DNA of 8,710 nucleotides from JBDSTZ01 sp039927975. Its GTDB lineage: Bacteria; Pseudomonadota; Gammaproteobacteria; Burkholderiales; Burkholderiaceae_D. Each line of letters starts with the position of its first letter. The first letter of the stretch is position 1. Below are positions 5,645-8,710 of the stretch, in pieces. Position numbers and translations under genes: made by a program. The stretch covers positions 1 to 8,710 of the forward strand of contig JBDSTZ010000582.1 of assembly GCA_039927975.1 (NCBI GenBank). The letters run 5' to 3'. The notes below the pieces were generated by a model that saw nothing but the letters and a program-made list of their open reading frames with translations, ran no database searches and was not told where the DNA came from.

Positions 5645-8543
5645 GCACTTCGAATTCGCCGACGTAGACGGTCTCGCCGCGGTCTTTCAGGCGCAGCGTG
5701 ATGACCTGCTCCTTCTGGCGCGGCGTGCCGAATGCGCTGAACAGCTTGACCTGCAAGGTCGTCGCGCCGGCCAGCACCTGCTGACGGTTGCCGTAATAAT
5801 TCGCCTCGATGCGGTACTTGCCCGGCTTGGCTTCGCGCAGGGAGAATTCTTCCGGTCCGTAACCTTGGGTGAAATCGCGCGACATGCGTCCACCCTGGCG
5901 CGACAGCGGGTTGGCGTAGCTGGCCTTCTCGCCGTCCGGATCGGTCACCCACAGGTCCATGTCGGAATTGTCGGCGTCCCAGGCGAGAACAACACGCAGG
6001 TCGAGCGGCAGATTCTTGCGCAGGCGAGGATCGATGCGGCTGACGTCGAGCGGCTTTCTGGCGCCGGCGATGATCGCGTTCATCTCGGCGAGCGCGATGT
6101 TTTCGATCTCCGGAAAGCGATCATCCCACGGCCGCAGCACCACCTCGTACAGCGCGTCGACCGCTTTTTGCGTCTCGCCCGCCGCCGCCTGCGCCAGGCC
6201 CAGATCGCGCCATGACTGCGGCTCTTCTTCGGCCAGGCGCAGCACCTTTTCAAACACCGGCACCGCCAGCCCGGGCGCGCCCGCCTGCATCAGGCGATAC
6301 CCGAGAATGCGCAGGATGGCGCGGTTTTCCAGATCCATTTCGGCCAGGTTCGACAGCACCCGCAGCGCCAGGTCGCGCTGGCCCTTGTCGATCAGGATGT
6401 CCGCCACGTCGAGCATGAAGGCGCTGCTGTTCGGATAGGACGGTTTTTCGTCGAGATACAGCGCGTACACTTTGTCGGCGGGCGCGGCGCGCAGGCGGGC
6501 GATGTAGGGTGCGTTGGGCACCCACTTGGTCAGGCTCACGCCGATTTGTGGTTCGCTCGGCTCCGCCTGGCTCGACTTGCGCATGCGCGCCGCCGCCGGG
6601 GCCCGCTCAGCCGCCAAATATCCCGCGCGTGGCGCTGGCGCTGGCGATGGCGGTGGTGGGGGCGCCGCCAGCGACATCGCCATCGATGGCATAGCGCCGA
6701 CATCCTCCGCGACGACCGAGTCCACCACCATCCGCGAGTTGGATCGCTCCATCATTTTCATCTCCGGGAAGACCGGTTTCGGCGCCTGCTTCGGAAATGG
6801 CCGCTCCCACCACGCCACGCGCTGCTCGAACATGCGCAGCACCGACTCGATATGCTTGCTGCGGTTCTGTGCCAGCCCGTTACCGCGCACCATGCGCAGC
6901 TGCTTGTAGGCCGCCGCGTACTTCTCCGGCGGCTCGATGTCGTAACGCAGATAATCGTCGAGGCGTTCGAGCACGATCAGCGAAGTCTCGCGGGTCGGAA
7001 TGCCGAACTGGCGCCCGAGCCTACCGATTTCGCCGCGATGGGCCTCGAAATCGGCTTCCAGCGCGCGCAGTTTCAAGTTGGCCCAGGTGGTCGCGGCCAG
7101 TGGATGGTCGGGCATGGCGCTGTCCAACGGCACCTCGATACGTTCGGTCTTGCCGCCATTGACCACGCCCAGCGACAACTGGCCTGGCAGCGACAGCAGG
7201 CGGCCGGCCACGCGCAGCATGCCGCCGACCGCATTGCGCGACTCGAACACCAGGTCGGTTGCGCCGGTCGCGCTGAACTGGTCGACCCGCGCTTCCTCGT
7301 AAAGTAGCGCGCGCGCCGCAGCGCCGGGCTTGGCGGGATCGATCTCGATCAGCGCACCGCCGCCTTGCGCGGCGATTGCGGCGAGCCGCGCACTGTCCGC
7401 CGACGCGGACGAGTTCAGCGCGAAAAGGCGTTGGCTGGCGCCAAGCGTCGGGAAGCGCGCCGCGCCGTAGTTGACCAAGCCATCGGAAAACAGCAGGTAC
7501 TGATCGACGTCCGACTGCGCCTGCCAGTCGGCCAGCGCGCTGGCGCCATCGTAGACGGTCGCCTCGAGCTCGCGCCGCAGTGCGCTCCAGTCGCCGCCAC
7601 GAATGCGGAAATTGAGCGGCTTGTCGGCCCGGTCGCGCAGGCGGATCAGACGCACGTCGACTTGCCCGAGCGCGCGGAAGTAGCGGTCAAGCTCGGCCAG
7701 TTCGGCCTCGCGCGCCCGGTTGATGCCGGAACCCGAACTGTCCCACAGCAGGCCGATCGTGCGCGGAGCGGCGCGCCGCGCCGGTGTCGACGCCACCGGG
7801 ATTTCGGCGAGGAAGTAGCTTACGCCAGCGCGCTGCTGGCGATACACGCGCGGCGCGGTGCTCGCATCGACGCCGACGTTGAGCACACCGGCGACGGCGA
7901 ACGACTGCCGGCTGAAACGCGCCTGCCAGCCCTTTTCGGCCTGCTCGAAGCGCAGGTCGGACAAGCCGCCGCGCACCACCGGCTGGGCGCTGCCGCCGTT
8001 GACCTTGAGCGCCAGTTCGAAATCGCCCACCTGGCCGTAGGCGAGCGGCAGGCGATATTCCCACTGGCGCTCATGGCGCGTGAGCGGCTCGGCATATTTG
8101 ATCTCGACCGTGCGGGTGCCATGCGCCGGAATCGGGAAGATGCGCAGCTTGAAGTTGTTCCCTTGCGTGACTTCGAGCAGGCCGGGGTCGACATTGCGCC
8201 GCTCGATCGCCTCGAACACGGCGCGGCCCTTGGCTTTTTCAACCGGCACCGCCGGCCGCATTTCGCCTTCGATATCGAGCGCAAAGGCGGTGATGTGCTG
8301 GCCGTCGAGCAGGGGAAATTGCAGATTGCCTTCGAGCGGGCGACCGTTCGGGTTATGGAAAACCATCTTCACGGTGGTTTCGGCCAGCGCGCCGGACAGC
8401 TCCGCGCCGATCGACAGGCGCTGCAGCGCGATGGGCGTCTCCACCTGGCCGCTGGTGATGAGACGGAATGGAACAAGGGATTGGGCGTACGCGTTGGCCG
8501 CCAACAGAAGGGCGGCCAGCATGGCGAAAAGGCGCATCAGCAT
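5625..8543 (-). CDS. Secreted VIT and VWA domain protein with TPR-like and DUF2135 regions
   Basis: A 972-residue exported protein, probably an envelope protein-interaction factor; the exact role is unknown. A signal peptide (RLFAMLAALLLAANAYA, predicted cleavage AYA-Q21) is followed by a VIT domain (~24-151: KAKGRAVFEAIERRNVDPG, then FPIPAHGTRTVEIKY). A VWA domain (~262-410) has a MIDAS motif DSSGS (268-272, bases 7728-7742) and LFSDGL (351-356). A helical segment (485-600) with RETSLIVLERLDDYLRYDI follows, then a proline-rich linker (~625-640), TPR-like helices (~700-805) and a C-terminal DUF2135 domain (~845-965: AWDADNSDMDLWVTDPDGE, GYGPEEF, GKYRIEANYYGN). The linker carries VVDSVVAEDVGAMP (606-619), like the convergent anti-sigma. 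No cysteine was seen and no C-terminal anchor or sorting motif, so it is probably periplasmic. Start at 8543 is supported by GGAG 6 bases upstream; in-frame Met3 is an alternative. No frameshift was seen. Confidence 0.94.
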   Translation of the reverse strand: MLMRLFAMLAALLLAANAYAQSLVPFRLITSGQVETPIALQRLSIGAELSGALAETTVKMVFHNPNGRPLEGNLQFPLLDGQHITAFALDIEGEMRPAVPVEKAKGRAVFEAIERRNVDPGLLEVTQGNNFKLRIFPIPAHGTRTVEIKYAEPLTRHERQWEYRLPLAYGQVGDFELALKVNGGSAQPVVRGGLSDLRFEQAEKGWQARFSRQSFAVAGVLNVGVDASTAPRVYRQQRAGVSYFLAEIPVASTPARRAAPRTIGLLWDSSGSGINRAREAELAELDRYFRALGQVDVRLIRLRDRADKPLNFRIRGGDWSALRRELEATVYDGASALADWQAQSDVDQYLLFSDGLVNYGAARFPTLGASQRLFALNSSASADSARLAAIAAQGGGALIEIDPAKPGAAARALLYEEARVDQFSATGATDLVFESRNAVGGMLRVAGRLLSLPGQLSLGVVNGGKTERIEVPLDSAMPDHPLAATTWANLKLRALEADFEAHRGEIGRLGRQFGIPTRETSLIVLERLDDYLRYDIEPPEKYAAAYKQLRMVRGNGLAQNRSKHIESVLRMFEQRVAWWERPFPKQAPKPVFPEMKMMERSNSRMVVDSVVAEDVGAMPSMAMSLAAPPPPPSPAPAPRAGYLAAERAPAAARMRKSSQAEPSEPQIGVSLTKWVPNAPYIARLRAAPADKVYALYLDEKPSYPNSSAFMLDVADILIDKGQRDLALRVLSNLAEMDLENRAILRILGYRLMQAGAPGLAVPVFEKVLRLAEEEPQSWRDLGLAQAAAGETQKAVDALYEVVLRPWDDRFPEIENIALAEMNAIIAGARKPLDVSRIDPRLRKNLPLDLRVVLAWDADNSDMDLWVTDPDGEKASYANPLSRQGGRMSRDFTQGYGPEEFSLREAKPGKYRIEANYYGNRQQVLAGATTLQVKLFSAFGTPRQKEQVITLRLKDRGETVYVGEFEVPTSAPR
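6687..6728 (-). other. TonB-receptor-plug-like motif in the VIT/VWA protein linker
   Basis: Codons for VVDSVVAEDVGAMP (residues 606-619), just before the proline-rich linker. It matches the putative anti-sigma motif at V-D-x-x-V-A-E-D-V-G, with synonymous differences at five of the eight identical residues, so it is not a recent DNA copy. Confidence 0.5.
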
Positions 8544-8639
8544 GATTGACTCCAGAGCGCCGGGAGATCCGGCTTCTGTTATTGAACGGTGCTGACGCGA
8601 CTTCGGGGTTAAATTGGTTGAAAATTATTCGACACCGAT
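8544..8639 (-). promoter_or_regulatory. Upstream region of the VIT/VWA gene, with RBS
   Basis: A gap of ~96 bases, partly AT-rich (about 8611-8630) in a GC-rich window, which must hold the VIT/VWA promoter if the gene is transcribed on its own. Seen on the - strand: ribosome binding site GGAG (8550-8553, 6 bases from the ATG); a small GCCGG/CCGGC hairpin (8559-8573) just above it; an AATAAT -10-like hexamer (8624-8629) without a convincing -35; and CAACC (8616-8620) 18 bases before CGTC (8594-8597), loosely ECF-like. Only the RBS is firm. Confidence 0.4.
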
Positions 8640-8649
8640 TCATGCGGTG
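8633..8649 (-). terminator. Possible weak terminator of an upstream - strand gene
   Basis: CACCG (8633-8637) and CGGTG (8645-8649) form a 5-bp stem with a 7-base loop. On the - strand it is followed after a few bases by AATAATTTT. It spans the stop codon of the possible gene end at 8640. The stem is short, so this may be chance. Confidence 0.2.
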
Positions 8650-8710
8650 AGGCGATTTTGAATCAGGGCCCGTTTGCCGGACAGGCAGAGCACGCCAATG
8701 CCGGCCAAAT
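8640..8710 (-). CDS. Possible 3' end of an unidentified - strand gene
   Basis: On the - strand the frame from 8708 is open for 22 codons to TGA at 8640-8642 and reads LAGIGVLCLSGKRALIQNRLTA. Third-position GC is high (16 of 22), as in the neighbouring genes. The hydrophobic stretch followed by basic residues looks like a C-terminal membrane helix and tail, for example of a membrane transporter or a PEP-CTERM-type protein, but no PEP motif is visible because the rest lies outside. It has the same orientation as the VIT/VWA gene, with ~96 bases between. The fragment is too short for identification. Confidence 0.35.
   Translation of the reverse strand, partial: LAGIGVLCLSGKRALIQNRLTA

Noticed and set aside
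5625..8543. Sortase-target type VIT/VWA protein
   Set aside because: No LPxTG-like motif, C-terminal membrane helix or basic tail; the protein ends in DUF2135.
7365..8549. 394-codon + strand frame opposite the VIT/VWA gene
   Set aside because: It mirrors the VIT and VWA coding region, has an Arg/Ala/Asp/His-rich composition and shows no recognisable domain; a shadow of the real gene.
1..8710. CRISPR arrays, insertion sequences, tRNA/rRNA genes, phage or toxin-antitoxin genes
   Set aside because: No regularly spaced repeats, transposase motifs, terminal inverted repeats or structural RNA sequence were seen by eye; composition is uniform across the genes.

Overview
The window is GC-rich DNA with dense, operon-like coding and Gram-negative envelope genes. 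Codon use and protein style suggest a betaproteobacterium, most likely Oxalobacteraceae (Massilia/Duganella/Janthinobacterium-like). That placement is an inference from composition and remembered homologues, not from a search.

Left part (1-4025, + strand): the 3' portion of a tripartite RND multidrug-efflux operon. It holds an HAE1-family inner-membrane permease whose first ~190 residues lie outside the window, followed through a 4-base ATGA overlap by its outer-membrane factor, a NodT/OprM-type lipoprotein. The periplasmic adaptor is presumably upstream. The permease resembles the MexF/OqxB/CeoB branch.

Middle (4026-5644, + strand): a 48-base gap carries a TACAAT -10 box and a perfect 9-base dyad whose right arm contains the next start codon. 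It leads into an ECF-type sigma factor gene and, again through an ATGA overlap, a single-pass, proline-rich, cysteine-free membrane protein that by position and topology is the likely anti-sigma factor.

Right part (5625-8543, - strand): a convergent gene for a 972-residue secreted protein with VIT, VWA (MIDAS DSSGS), helical/TPR-like and DUF2135 regions. Its 3' end overlaps the anti-sigma gene by 20 bases, and a 9-bp perfect hairpin lies just beyond its stop inside the anti-sigma coding sequence. Beyond it are an AT-richer upstream region and 22 codons that may be the end of another - strand gene.

The most interesting signal is that the putative anti-sigma protein and the VIT/VWA protein share a short motif (VDxxVAEDVGxxP) in their proline-rich linkers. 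It resembles the plug-domain entry sequence of TonB-dependent receptors. With the gene layout this suggests an ECF sigma / membrane anti-sigma / periplasmic VIT-VWA envelope-sensing module. The module is a hypothesis; the individual genes are well supported except where stated.
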